A DNA stretch of 36,863 nucleotides from Phoronis australis (GCA_002633005.1 NMRA01000064.1:754360-791222); one strand, 5' to 3'; positions 1 to 11,985 are shown, counted from the first letter of the stretch. Program-made: numbers and translations. The notes: generated from the letters alone by a model not told the origin.

Positions 1-1250
1 GAATCCATGGCAAACGCAACCCTGTTTCTCAATATTTTACACTCACGACGTGGTGTGAGCCGGTCCTCCAGGATTAACTTACCCGGAAACTGAACCGAGT
101 TGAGCTCTCGCAAACATGCGATATGAACTCAAGGTTTAAATTTAGTAGGGCCTATTTGACATTGCATGAATCTCGACTCTCCCAATTCATTTCTAACATA
201 AGCAATTTTCAGCGCATCATTTGTCGTTCCCTGAAATATTGTTTGAGACTTGACATTGACAAGTTTTCTTTTCAAGGAGTAAAAGCCGCGGACGACGCCA
301 GGAAGAATGAGTTTGCGATCTATTTTTAAATCAAAATACGTCACTCGTCTTACCTCGTCAGCTCGCTAAATGCCGCGAGTGTAAAAACTTTTTGAGAGAC
401 TGGGACAAGTTTGGGAATCCATGGATGTAGAAAACGGGACTTTAACTGACCCACACGCTACATCACAAACCGGACGTGCGCATTTGCGTATAAATGGAAG
501 CAAGACTTTGTTTGCATTGTTAAAACGCATGGAGGCACGTTTCATATGCTTGATTCAGCCAAGAATGTGCAAAAACCGTGCGTTAACAGTAGGTTATTTA
601 CAGAAGTTTGCAATTATACCCTTATCTCTATTTTCGCTCAACTTATACAAGATGTCCCGGTCTTAAGCGGTCCTAACAACGTTACCGGGGCATATCTAAA
701 ATGTTAACGTTTTATTCAATGCAACGCACCTAAAATGGCGGCATTACAACTAGTGTACAGTGCCGAGTCAGTTTGCAAAAATTTGTACGGATCTTTTCTC
801 AACTTTCATTTCTCTTGAAACCCCAAGTCTCGGCATCATAGTTTTGGGTTCACCAGTTTATCGAATAACTGAAAAGCAGGTGGTGGCAGCATATCGTGAC
901 GTCTGCGCTGCAGTTAAAAACACGTGACTCATTATTTGCTTGACAAGAGAAGAGGGTTTATATCGCTTTCGACCGTGATGCAATACCAAGATATTTATAA
1001 GGAGAAACAATATTGAATTGTTGATTGTGAAAGGGACATCATCGATTATGCAGCCGATAACCGCATTTTTGGAATATTTGTTGGATGGATAAAGTTCTTG
1101 AAGTTATTGGCTTTGATCAGAGTAACAACGCCCATTTTAATTGTTTTCGCAATTTTATCACATGTCACCAATTTTCGGTTTTCTGCAAGACATTTGCTGA
1201 AATCAAGACCGACAACTAAACCAGTTAAAAAGCTTTAGCATTCTCTGCCA
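1..1250. other. No gene recognised
   Basis: AT-rich sequence with only short open frames of random appearance (123-329, 421-666) and no splice-bounded exon that I can support. The motif gaatccatgg occurs at both 1 and 415, a possible scrap of a dispersed repeat. Confidence 0.5.
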
Positions 1251-1254
1251 TTTA

Positions 1255-1350
1255 TCGAGGTGAAGTTGGCTCGGCCAGCAGACCGTTAAATCTAGGGCTG
1301 TGGCCACGTAGTTTCTAGGTTCAATTCCACACCGAGGGTCATGTTCCTTT
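1255..1350 (+). mobile_element. tRNA-like SINE candidate
   Basis: A possible Pol III box A (tggctcggccagcag, from about 1269) and box B (aggttcaattccac, about 1318), spaced 50 bases apart, with 'ctagggctgtggccacgtag' between them. This pattern is common in tRNA-derived SINEs, but no cloverleaf can be folded with confidence, so it is not called a tRNA gene. Confidence 0.35.
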
Positions 1351-3118
1351 AAACGGTCCATTTCTCATAACATTCCCCAGCTTCACTTGTTGGCGCAGGA
1401 GCCTTTCCTTTGTATATGGGCGTCTTTTTAAAAACTGGTTGTTTTTCGTACCTACGTTTGTATCCGTTCTTAAAGCTTTTCAGTTAATGATTACATGTGC
1501 GTTTTGAATACACTTCAACGTCTATGATTTTTAACGAACAAGTTTTAACTCTTGTTGGTTCTTGGTTTTACTCAAGTGTAGCGCATGTAGGGGCATGTGA
1601 CGAATACATTTTCTATAAAAAAACAAAACAAACAGCTATCTGGAAACTAAGTAATTTTACTTTCAATTCACAATCAAGTAGTTGGTATACTTTCATTTCA
1701 CAATCAAGTTATTCGCCCCACGTTTTTGCCTCATAGCAATATGCTAATAGTTCTCGACTAGGACTGGACTTGGTATTAATTTTCGTGCAAAAGGTTGAAT
1801 AAAGAATGTTAGCATTTCGAACTTTTATTCATGCGAAAGATTTTTTTTATGTAAGAAGATTGCCATTACTTGGTTTACGTTATAATGTTACGTCGTGTAA
1901 TTCCTGATATTATATCTTCGTGAAACAATGGTTTTAAACGAATCGTTAGAAAAATGAGAATACCTGATAACAGTTAAGTAGAATACCCTGAGTCAAAATA
2001 GTCTTTTGAAGCACAGAGTTCTGTGTGTTGGTTCAGACTGATTCACTTATGTCCAAAATTCCATTTGACAAAACTCTGAGCGCAGTGCAGAGCGCTATAG
2101 ACTCAAATTCTGGAGAAAATAATTTTGTGGTCAATACGGCTTAAGAGAATTGCATACGTAGGATGCTCAGTTATGAAAAGGAACTCCACGCGTCAACCGG
2201 TAAAGGAATTGCCATCTCGCCTGCTTAAGATGGTGAAAATGTGCAGTGTTGAGGTCGTTGACCAAACTTCTACGCTTGTCCGGATTGCATTTTATCGCAA
2301 GTTATCACATCAATGTATTATATGTGAATGACGTCAGAGCTCATGAAAGAGGTAGTTGTATTTCAAAAGAAAACGCTTGCCAGTTTCATTAGTGATTTGC
2401 TTACAAAACTATACGTTTTGTACAGACATACGTTCATGTTTAAAGATACGTGTAGCGTTTTCCACACAAATTAAATTTCCCATGTTTGATACATTAGCGC
2501 GCACCAAAAATATAAAACTAACGTCATATTCGTAAACGCTTCATCGTATAACAACCAATGAGTGCTTCAATGCCTTGGATTGCCACACTTCACAGAAACT
2601 TGATTCGGCCACGGAACTCCGTTTATAAAAAAAAAACCCGTTCATACGGTCAGGAACAATTTCAGGCACCAAAATAAACACATGAATCCCGCGCTCAATC
2701 AGGTCCCACTCAGTGATAATTAAGTCAAAAGCAAGTCGCGTACTTGAAACTGGAATGAATAAAGTTACCGCCGGTGGATCTTCCCAATGGAAGGATCTAT
2801 GGTCTCCGTGCTGATGTCAGGTGTAATTTGGAAAGGTCGGTCACTCGCCGTATAAAGAATCAAAACGAAATAAAATAAGGGTTCCACCCCAAACATCATC
2901 CAAAACAATGGTTTTCAAGGGTGGCACTGCTGGGTCTTTAAAAGGATAGTAAGCCCAATCATAGTTCTGCCTACTGCTAATGCATCACTGGCGACAATCA
3001 TCAAAGATGAAATCAAGAATCATCTAAAGACTCATACTGTCTATGTCACAGATTGGATTTTACGATTCTTATTGGGTAGTCTTTCCCCACAGTTGCTCTG
3101 TAATTCGCTAATGGCGTA
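1351..3118. other. No gene recognised
   Basis: AT-rich, short chance frames only (1497-1736, 2125-2331). A homopolymer A run at about 2629. No domain or element recognised. Confidence 0.5.
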
Positions 3119-3591
3119 GGCCGGATCCGTTCCAAACACCGTAACTCCATTCACTAGTCTATTAAATGCAAGCCGTTACATGCTTGCAGCTCACTGTAAT
3201 ATATTACTAAAATACATTATACACCGTAACACTCTTCAACGAGTCCTACATGCGTGTTACAGTGTGCTCCTGAATCAAGCCGATGTTAACTCTTGTTGCC
3301 AAGATTTTCGCTTATATTCAGCTCCGAGACTAGTGGCAATCTGTATTTCGCCCCGAATTTACAAAATGGCCGCCTCAGATGAAAGTAATGCTATCCCAGA
3401 ACTCTCAGGTCTCTCGACTTCACACTTATTCTCGTTGCTCAAAGAAAAGACCTCTCATTGTGGGCCTGTTGAAGAGTGTTACAGTGTATAAAGTAGTGTA
3501 GTAATATATTACAGTGACTTACTAGAGTGTAATGACTTGCATTTAATAGACTTTTGAATGGAGTTACTGCGTTTGGAACGGGTGGTAGGCC
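3119..3591. mobile_element. 473-bp inverted-repeat element (MITE-like)
   Basis: Arms of about 122 bp (3119-3240 and 3468-3591) are inverted copies sharing gttccaaac, gtaactccattca, gtctattaaatgcaag, cactgtaatatattact and gtaacactcttcaac. The loop (3241-3467) is unrelated sequence with a small ORF. Target duplications are not clear. Confidence 0.8.
3366..3491 (+). CDS. Small ORF in the loop of the 473-bp element
   Basis: ATG in strong context (acaaaATGGCCGCC) starting MAASDESNAIPELSGLSTSH, then LFSLLKEKTSHCGP before it runs into the right inverted arm and stops at 3489-3491. A short helical, leucine-rich N-terminus like that of a real gene; it could be a captured first exon. No family recognised, no splice site certain. 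Confidence 0.2.
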   Translation: MAASDESNAIPELSGLSTSHLFSLLKEKTSHCGPVEECYSV

Positions 3592-3751
3592 ACGCTTGCC
3601 TGTTTAGGAGACTTTGAAACAGTTTTCAAAACTTCTTCCAAACATTTGAGGGTTGTCGAGGGTTACACAGCATTATATTGTTTCAGAAAGATGGATGGGA
3701 AGTCGTTTTCAATATCTGTTCAAGGGCCAAAAAAGGTTTGGTGTCTTTTTT

Positions 3752-3884
3752 AACAGAAGTATGCAGGTCACAGAACCACGTACACAATACACTTTTAACA
3801 AAAGTATGCAGGTCACAGAACGCCGTACACAATACACTTTTAACAGAAGTATGTAGGTCACAGAACCACGCACACAATACACTT
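3752..3884. repeat. 45-bp tandem repeat, 3 copies
   Basis: Units start at 3752, 3797 and 3842, with core agtatgcaggtcacagaac and cacaatacactttt, and a few substitutions each. The period is a multiple of three, so several frames stay open as 15-residue repeats; I see no other sign of coding. Confidence 0.95.
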
Positions 3885-4249
3885 TAAGTTTCAGTAACCT
3901 AGATACTAGTTGCGTTACAATTAATAATGTAATTTCCAGGAATTCGATACAAAGAGTATTTGTTGAACAGCTATAATATTAAGCCACCACCGTTGAACGA
4001 AATTACTAAATCGAATTTTTCATTAATTGCTGACGACATTTTTTTCCAAACGTTAACTCAAACTTTGGTTCTAGAGCAGTGTTAATTCGTTCAAATGTGA
4101 ACTAGCAACCGATAGCAAAATTTTCCAAGTTATATCGTTATAACCAAAAACCCGTTCTGGATCTGATGAAATCATGTGGTGAACTACTTGCAAAATCCTA
4201 CATCAGTCGTTCACTAGTTCAATATGTACACCTAAGTAGGATTACTCCT

Positions 4250-4560
4250 ACTATGAAGTGGCGGAATAATACAAATCGATATGGATGAAAATATGACAAC
4301 CTCACTGCTGCTTGCCCGCTTAAGGTCTTCGACATGTTTTTTGAGGATTGTTTAATAAACGTTTCTCAGGAAAAACAATTATTGTACAAACCTCAATATT
4401 CATTGAACTTCACAACTGAAATAGTTTGTCTTGAATTAATTAACATATTTTACTATATTGACAACGTACAAATTCCACTGGCAATGTTTATCGATATCTC
4501 GAAGGTTTTTGATACAGTAAATTACAGCTTGCTACTTTTCAAACTAAGCAGTCGTACACT
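4250..4560 (+). pseudogene. LINE reverse-transcriptase fragment
   Basis: Contains a stretch like the central part of a CR1/L2/Jockey-type reverse transcriptase: EKQLLYKPQYSLNFTTE (family: L...QxGFRxxxST), then MFIDISKVFDTVNYSLLLFK (family: FIDLSKAFDTVNHxILLxKL, holding the first catalytic Asp). The upstream NYRP-like part is already frame-broken. No other LINE segments surround it, so it is a short dead piece. Confidence 0.75.
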
Positions 4561-4879
4561 CAAAAAGTATATCGGACGTCTGACTCGTCGTCAAAAAAAT
4601 GCATGTTAACGTTGTCCAGAAGTCGTCTGATCTCCCTTGTTATCATCCTCTCCGAAATCAGACCGCAGATCTGCCTTCTGGTTAGTGTCTTTCACCCATG
4701 GCTTCTCATGAGACGGCTGCTAGAAATCCTGAGTGAGCGTTCCTTTGATGATCTGCCCTCCAACAAACATCGTATCTCCCGTTTAAAAATTACGCATAGG
4801 AATGCGATATTAGTAAGAATAGAGTTTGAATTCTGAGATTAAACCCAGGGTCTTGAACATGGGATAACAGCTTTATTTG

Positions 4880-5280
4880 TCAATATTCATTACAACACTT
4901 TCGTAGTAAGCGAACTTTATCATAAAATACAATAGGCCTGAGTTCCGTATAAGCAAGAATTTCGCCAGCAAGGATAGCGTAACCACGTGCTTCTCTTGTA
5001 ATGCTTGTCCATATCTCGTGAATACTTGCGTTGTCTTGCATTTTCGCGAGTTTCTTGTGTCTATGTAACCCAGCCAAGCTAACCTGTTTGGTTGTAATTG
5101 AACGGAGGTCATGTTCGGTGTCAATTAAGAAGCATGTTCCGAAGCTCACCACAAGATTTACTAAGAAATATCAGAACTTGTCTGGTATAGAAATCAATAG
5201 GGTACCACTTGTCTTCATAGTCTGATTTCTTTGTAAGGACCTTCTTTCATACGTAAACGGTAGCCATGCCCTGACTGGTT
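4880..5280 (-). pseudogene. Broken minus-strand coding remnant, family unknown
   Basis: Reading from right to left, three adjacent frames look protein-like: HGYRLRMKEGPYKEI, then SDYEDKWYPIDFYTRQVLIF, then a 90-residue open segment (GTCFLIDTEHDLRSITTKQ ... RPIVFYDKVRLLRKCCNEY) ending in TGA at 4882. Switching between them needs frameshifts near 5240 and 5130. AATAAA (read on the minus strand, 4877-4872) follows the stop almost at once. This looks like a decayed gene or retrocopy, but I do not recognise the family; short introns instead of frameshifts are possible. Confidence 0.35.
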
Positions 5281-5599
5281 ACATGCATGAATAAGATAGG
5301 GAAGACACTATTTTTGTTTATCATCTTTCTTTTTATTCTGTATGCTAATTTCAAATCTGTAGCGGTACATCCGTATATCGAGGTATGCAAAGTCGTTATC
5401 AAAACACTAACAGTGTTTATATGTCTTACATCAGTGTGTGCTATAATAAACAATGCCGTCCACACGTGTCTTAATTACTCTTCGGCTGGTATTGAACAAC
5501 GGATCGATATGTTATTGAGAATAGACTGTCGCCCAATCCGTGTTATTCTGGTAGCAAATCGGTCAATTGAATCAAGGGCATAGTGAATAATTCGTGTTG

Positions 5600-7140
5600 A
5601 TTGCACTAAACAGATTAACCAAAATATTGGCAGATGCGAATTAGAAGCTGGAGATATGTTATGGGAACCTATAGAGTGGGTAATGTCCAGAACAGACGTT
5701 GGTATTTAATACACATTACCGGAGTCTATTTCTTTTCATTGCTGTTTCTTGTTGGTTTTGATTAGCCAGGTGTTTCGTGAACGGTCAAGAGCCATAGCTA
5801 GAAGGAAATGCACTGACGTCTATTGCACGTGACTAGACAATAAGTGGCTATAATTTAGATGATTACAATTAATGTTTATGACAACGCCAGTTCCATCCAT
5901 ATTAATCCATTTATCAAAATTATTGCCAATTCCAACCCATGGTTAATTGCATAATGTCGATGACGAGAATGGAATAGCGGCCTGTTCTACGTTTTCATGT
6001 TACCGAGTGCGTTGATGCCTGGTTTTTTAGCAACACGAACAAGTGAATAGCATCTCAATGATCATGTGTAAATGCTAGTTGGCTGGGGATTCATTTCAAT
6101 GCCTCGCACCTGTTCCAGAGCGTTATTTCATTTTCTGAGGCGCACCTTGTATCCCTACCTCACGTTGTACAGTAAGTCACACAATGGCGCCTGATGGAGT
6201 TCAGCCAGGATGAAAATCTGCGTTGACCTTTAATTATAGATTAATTTTACTACGAACACAGCTGCTTTCATCGTGTATTAGTTCAGCAGTTTATGTACAA
6301 ACACATTAGACTTTTTCCGCCTAAAGTTCTTGAGTCGTCTAGTAAAGATTGCGCACCTTGCGAAAATTTGTTCCGCTGACGTCGTCTGCTACATTTTATC
6401 ATTTTCATTCATTCCTTAATTGTCTTAAAATTTTCCTAAATCCTATCAAAACAATTGAATAAAATCCTTGATATATCTCCAAGACAAGCTGTAAGAGGGC
6501 GATGTTTGTAATGAAGACGCCGGAAGTTTATTGATAATTATAAAACATTGGTTATAATAATTTTAATTATTCCAGTAAACGGAAAAAGTCCTCAAGCGCG
6601 AATTAAACATTATCTCTTCAACACAGAAGCAATAGATCTTGAAAAGCATGACTCCCACAGGACAATCAGGAGACTGATATTGAATTGTTCGCTGGCACTT
6701 GCAAGAAATTTGCGCTTTTTAGATTCACTAACTAGGCGCCAAACCGCGTGCGCAATCATGACATCGTCATGGTCAGAATGCTAATTCTAAAGAATGGATC
6801 TTCCGTTTTGATAGATGCTAGAGATAACATAAATAAGCCGCCATTGACTACGTTAGCTTCATGTGTAATTATAAAATTCACATTTCGTTCAAGCCTATCA
6901 AGTTTAATAATAATGCGAATTACCTCGTCAGAAAATTGTCAGAGTGAGACATACGTATTGCATAGATGGGAACCTCTCCTACACGGTAATCTCATATGGA
7001 AAAATACTAATTGAGAGATTGAGGATAACAATTTCTGTAAACCGGAATTAGAAGTAGCCATCAGTAATAACTTTTGTCCGTGACGTCACTTTGTCAGTGT
7101 CAACTCATTTCATTTCAAATACATCGTTTACGACAAACGA
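5600..7140. other. No gene recognised
   Basis: AT-rich intergenic or intronic DNA. Open frames at 6548-6784 and 6748-7014 have no recognisable motif and no codon bias. Confidence 0.5.
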
Positions 7141-7438
7141 GGTGGAAACCAACTCTTACCACGGTTGGGCACCCTTAACACACACCACAAAAATCCTACC
7201 ACGCACAAAAACCCTTACCTAGAAACCTGAACTCCAACCAAACTCAGGCACTGACGCCACAGAAAAAATGCAATGCAAGTGACCGAAAACGTTACACATT
7301 GAAACTAGTAGGTCGCGCAGGTGCACTCAAATTGTATATGGTAAGGGTGACTGAATAAGGTTGGAGTCTATGTACCGTGGTAAGGACATTTTATGTTTGG
7401 TAAGTGTTGGCCGTGTGTGGTAAGAGTTGGCCTCCACC
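7141..7438. mobile_element. 298-bp inverted-repeat element
   Basis: Left end ggtggaaaccaactcttacc; right end, reverse complemented, ggtggaggccaactcttacc. The interior carries repeated 'cttacc' (left) and 'ggtaag' (right) motifs, so the inverted similarity continues inward. No coding capacity. Confidence 0.7.
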
Positions 7439-7494
7439 CAAAGCCCAAAGTAATGTCTGTATAGTATAATGTGGCAAGTATCAACGACAAGGGT

Positions 7495-7590
7495 TGGAAA
7501 CGAGTCTGTGGTCACGCCTCTAAATTCCAGTTCCGATCCCTTAAGCCCCAGTCACTTTCACGAAACGGTCCCCAGGCCACAGGTATGAAT
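7495..7590 (-). repeat. Dispersed repeat shared with 16330-16412
   Basis: The reverse complement reads ctggaatttagaggcgtgac then 'cacagactcgtttcca', nearly the same as ctggaatttagaggcacggc then 'catagacttgtttcca' at 16373-16408. An interspersed repeat of unknown class. Confidence 0.6.
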
Positions 7591-7642
7591 TATTTTCAGT
7601 GCGTGTATGGAGTTAAATGGTGAGGGTATGGAATTTGTATCG

Positions 7643-7894
7643 CAGTGGCGGATTTAAGGGTGGGGGGCAAGGGGGCCATGCCCCCCTAAAATTTACCCAG
7701 ATACCATTCGGGGGGCGAATGCAAAATGCATAGGCCTTGAACAAACCCCGTATACCCTTTTTTGTAATGAGTTCCACAAACTCATACATTCGAGACCCCT
7801 GTGTCCCCTGTAGGCTGGACACGTGCATGTGGCGAAATTGTGGTTATTCCTGTGCCTTGGCTCCCTCTAACTCAAAATCCTGGATCCGCCCCTG
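7643..7894. mobile_element. hAT-like MITE, GGCGGAT/ATCCGCC ends, copy 1
   Basis: Starts cagtggcggatttaaggg and ends ctggatccgcccctg, the GGCGGAT...ATCCGCCCCTG end pair seen in many hAT-type non-autonomous elements of marine animals. Inside are G- and C-runs (ggggggcaagggggccatgc) and the stretch gtggcgaaattgtggttatt that is shared with the copy at 10112. A clean 8-bp target duplication is not visible. Confidence 0.7.
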
Positions 7895-7919
7895 TATCAC
7901 GTGTTTTATGTTTGCATAA

Positions 7920-10110
7920 TAATTTAATCCGCACTTTCTCTTGCAGCTGACGTTAGGCGGCGCGTCGGTATAATTAACGAGAGACCCACCCGCTGTTGGA
8001 ACTTCATATCAAGTAGCAAGAATATACCAGCGTACTTCGACGTTCCCTCGCTGATACGTAAGACGTTTACATATACACTTTACACGGTGCATACATGCAT
8101 AGGGCTCGTTCCGTAAACGCTAGATACTTGCGAATGATCGCTCGTGAGATCAAATGGTTCGCTAGTTGTCTAAAGCGTGGTGACATCTGGAGAAGATTCA
8201 ACACGTGATCTCGACAAACGTACCTAAGTTTGCCCTACGGAACGCGGCCTGCAGCTGAAAATATCTACCATACCAAACGTAGTATTTTTACATCAAAACA
8301 AACACTATTTTTCGTGATAGTTTTCAATTCTCATCTCGGTGGAAACACACCCCTTACATGAAAATGCATCTGTAAAAAGTGACCCTATCGTAGATTTTAG
8401 AGGAACAGTCTATTTAGCCTAGTCATTATTTCTATCTCTAACATATTCGTTAACACTTTTGACGGCTGATATCTCCGCAGTTCAGTCCAAAATGGAAAAT
8501 CGCGGCATAAACCATGACATAAATGTGCAAATTTTCATATGAATCGACCAACACTCCAAAGAGAAATCCATGTTCCAAACAGCTTAAAGCGTCGAAAATC
8601 AAAATGCCTGAAACGGTTGTTACTGTGTGTCACGTACATGAAATTGAAATCTATAGAAATTGCCCTTAACAACTTGCACATTTCGTGCCTAAATAGTATA
8701 CGAATATCAAATTGTGAAGAAAAAACAGTTTTTGTGCACTTCATGTGCATTTTACCATTTTGGTTAACAGTGCAGTCAATTTGGCATTGTGGTTGGATTT
8801 GGTTGGTAGGTGGAGCTATTCTTCGAACTCCTCATCTTGTCCACTGAGGCTAACTCTTTGTGTTCAGTGGCCCTGCATGCGGTAATTAGTCGCCAAGCAA
8901 ACCCATTGAGATCTTCATTTGAGCTTACAATTCATGCCGATGTCCAAGACATACTCCCCGGGTCTAGCCCCTGTTTTACTACACGCACCCCAACTTCCGT
9001 GGTGGAAACAATTTTATATGCCATGCTTAAAAATCAAATCAAAACGTTCGGGATGATAGTACTGGTGGCAACTGACAGGACTAAGCGTTATTTTGATTAT
9101 ATTATGGTTTACATTTGTGCTGCGATGCCTTTTCCCATAAAGTGATTATATCGCCCGCAGCAGTATTTTCACTTCTGCAGACCGCACATCTCAAAATAGA
9201 CCCAGAATACACGCATCTTATCTCGTTCACAGATCAATGCCTGAAGTCAATACCCGTTCATCTCTACGTTATTGTTATTGAACTAATCATTAAATCGATT
9301 CCTTCACATTTCTTACTTGTTAACCTATTTTTTATCATATTGTTTTCAATTAACCTTACACCACACCAGTGCTCCGAAATATTTACATTTTGAATTGGTA
9401 ATTACACGATCTACCCTGATTATGTTTTGTCGTAAGTACTAAGTATGTTCATACCAACTTCAAACGACATCAAGATGTGTACAATAAGTCTGTTTGCAAT
9501 GATGAAAAAACGATTCATATCCTCGCTTTGCCTGACGTTACGCAGTGAATTCACACGCTGTTGGTTTTGATGAAAGTCACGTCTGGGCTACAAGTAAATG
9601 ACATTTTTGGAATGTACGTCAATGCCTTGCTGATGTGATGCTGTTGCTGGATATGGCGCAATATGTGTCAATCATTGATAGTCACTTGGTGGTTTTGTGA
9701 AAAAGGTCATGACAAACACCACCAAACGGCGCACCTATAAAACATAGATATTCTTGTTTGCCGAATACGTCAAATTTACACATTCCTTGATTTTTTGTTG
9801 ACTATGTATTTTGTAAAGTGAGAGCAAAATTGCCACAGTCCCTATGAGTTTCTGTGCTTGCAGACAGTCCGTAAATGCAGGGTCACTGTACCAGTTGAAG
9901 TTATTCAAGGCACTGGCTCTTCTCAAAAGACTAGTTTACATGCTTTCGACATATTGGGACCGTGTTAACACGTCGTTATAACCGAATAGTTGTTACAAAG
10001 TTTCGTGAACGTCACTGTTCACCAGGTACCTGCCAATATCATTTTATGTGCTCGTGCTTTAAGTTTTGTACAGTTCTTTTTAAGCAGAAATTATCGCGGA
10101 ATAGATGTAC
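7920..10110. other. No gene recognised
   Basis: Contains a 111-codon open frame (8810-9145, including HADVQDILPGSSPC) and one of 102 codons (8539-8847), neither with a domain I recognise or flanking splice signals. The first exon of the claudin-like gene would be expected here or further left but was not found. Confidence 0.45.
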
Positions 10111-10111
10111 G

Positions 10112-10583
10112 AAGTGGCGGATTTTTTTTGGGGGGGGGGGACAAGGGGGCCATGACCCCCCTAAAATTCTTTCAGATACCATTTGGCAGTTCGGGGTGCA
10201 AATTGCTGACTAGCATATACGCGCACCCAGGGGGGCTCGGGGGCGAATGCACAATGCGTAGGCCTTGAACAAACCCCATTTACCGTTTTTTTTTAGTAAT
10301 AAGGTCCAGAAATCCAAAATTCGAGACCACTGCATCCCTACATTTTAGGCTGGGCGCGCGCGTGTGGCGAAATTCTGCCTCCCGTTCAGCAACGCTAGGA
10401 CCTCGCTAAAAAGCAAGACTTCGCGAGATTACGAGAGATATTGCCGTGCGTTTTAAATTAGAGCGCGGGACTTTGGCTAGGCTTTAGCTAGGTCCTATCG
10501 TAGGTCCTAGCCGCTACTGAACGTACGCCTGGTTATTCCTGTGCACTGGCCTCCCCTAACTCAAAATCCTGAATCCGCCCCTG
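10112..10583. mobile_element. hAT-like MITE, copy 2, with a nested insertion
   Basis: Same family as 7643-7894 and same orientation: aagtggcggatttt with a long G-run at the left, gaatccgcccctg at the right. It is split after gtggcgaaatt by a 141-bp insertion and resumes at tggttattcctgtgc. It lies in the intron upstream of the claudin-like exons. Confidence 0.75.
10383..10523. mobile_element. 141-bp element nested in the hAT-like MITE
   Basis: Inverted ends cgttcagcaacgctaggacc and (reverse complement of the right end) cgttcagtagcggctaggac. Internal copies of taggtcctag add a second hairpin. Absent at the matching position in the copy at 7643, which shows it inserted later. Confidence 0.75.
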
Positions 10584-10712
10584 GTATGGTAGCTCTGCTT
10601 GTGTTATTATAATGATTGAATTAGACACTGGTCTGTTGGCAACAAATAAAACCAAATGATTAATGTCGCTGTTCATTTTAACTATCACTTATGCGCTTAA
10701 TATGTGTTTCAG

Positions 10713-11985
10713 ATTTGGAACGCGCCGCTTTCCTGTGCGCCGTCATCAGCCTTGTCGGAATGATGATGTCATTAGTAATGGGCGCCTATGGCTCCCTCAC
10801 GCGGATTAGAGGAAGTGTCGTCACTGCCTCATACGCGTCGCTAGTTTCCGGTGAGCTATTTTCAAAGTCTGAATCAGGAGAAATTGATTCACTTCAACTT
10901 AAAGGGTCGTTTATGTTATGATTTACTTGGTATATTCCTACATTAAATATTTTAAGTAAACTTAAAGCATAAATCAAAAGAGTTTAAAATCGATGGTTAT
11001 GTTATTGGCACAACCTTTGATATTAACAACTCAATTTATGATTATCCAACTCGAGTCAATCCCGGTGATAACTTTGACTTATAATGCCTATCGCTTTCAG
11101 CTACTCCAAGTAGAAACACAACATATATTTATGTGTTTATTATCCATCACAATACTGGGCAAATTGTTGAAAGTGACTCCTGAAGTCGGAACCATGTCAC
11201 ATCCAGTCAGTTTTCAGTATCATCTCTTCCAAAATGGGAAAACCGATTGGAAACCTACAAAGTATTCTATAGTCTCAGCAAAACCGCATGAATAGTGTAA
11301 CATTTGAGACGGGTTTTTGACTATAATTGCCGCCCGCACCCCTGAAGGTGTCAACTTAAAGACGGGTTTGGACGTTCTCAGAAGGAGTTTGGTGAAACAG
11401 GACCATAGCTGTTTGTGGCCTACTCGTGAAATTACAACACGAGAACGGCTGTTTTAGTTATTTACATTAAATTTCCATCAACAATAAATCTGACTAGCTC
11501 ACTGAGAAAAAGCAAATGTCCACTCAACACTAACGAAACAGTAAATAAACTTCGCGTGGATTGGTACACTGTTTCGAAACTCTCTGTGGCCTTCGTCAGC
11601 TACATGCACTATCATGTGCAACTATCCTGTCACTTGCAATTACCTCGTTGTTTTCATTTCAGGCATTTGTCTCACATTTGCCATCGCCATTTTTCACGGC
11701 AAGTGCTACCTCTTACAACGGCGACCCTTCATGGCAGACGAGTTTATCCCTTTTAAAAGTAAATTCAACAAGGCACGGACATACTCATTTGGTTGGTCTT
11801 TCGTAGTATCATGGATTTGTGTTTTCTTGTGTTTTGTCGAGTCGTGGATTTGGTTACACAAAGCGCAACACATGAAGGAGAAACAAGAAATGCACGAACG
11901 ATTGATGAAGCGGGAACAAAGAGGCAGCGAAGAACACATCACGCACGAAACGTACTACACAATCACATACATAGAGGACACCTAG
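10713..11985 (+). CDS. Claudin/PMP22-like four-helix membrane protein, last two exons
   Basis: Two exons, 10713-10850 (phase 1 in and out, donor TCCG|gtgagc) and 11663-11985 (acceptor 'tttcatttcag', stop TAG at 11983). Together they encode about 150 residues: helix AAFLCAVISLVGMMMSLVMG, helix ASLVSGGICLTFAIAIF (split by the intron), a ~28-residue loop (RRPFMADEFIPF...), and helix GWSFVVSWICVFLCFVESW. A charged cytoplasmic tail of ~40 residues follows, rich in Lys, Glu and Met (KEKQEMHERLMKREQR) and ending in Tyr/Thr. Three helices with a short second extracellular loop and the GWSF...W start of the last helix fit the claudin/PMP22/TMEM superfamily. The exon with helix 1 and the W-GLW-C-C loop was not found upstream. 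The subfamily cannot be decided; a junction or channel-regulatory role would be inference. Confidence 0.7.

Noticed and set aside
1255-1350. Functional tRNA gene
   Set aside because: Box A and box B-like motifs exist but stems do not pair into a cloverleaf; SINE remnant is more likely.
5287-5583. 98-codon plus-strand frame with a signal-peptide-like start (FLFIIFLFILYANF)
   Set aside because: The hydrophobic start is what AT-rich DNA gives by chance; no further motif, and it overlaps the minus-strand remnant area.
8810-9145. 111-codon plus-strand frame
   Set aside because: No recognisable domain, no splice-site support; kept only as part of the unassigned region.
9735-9926. Minus-strand frame with WYSDPAFTDCLQAQKLIGTV, a little like the claudin loop and second helix
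   Set aside because: It is on the opposite strand to the claudin-like exons, has no GT donor in place, and the resemblance is short.
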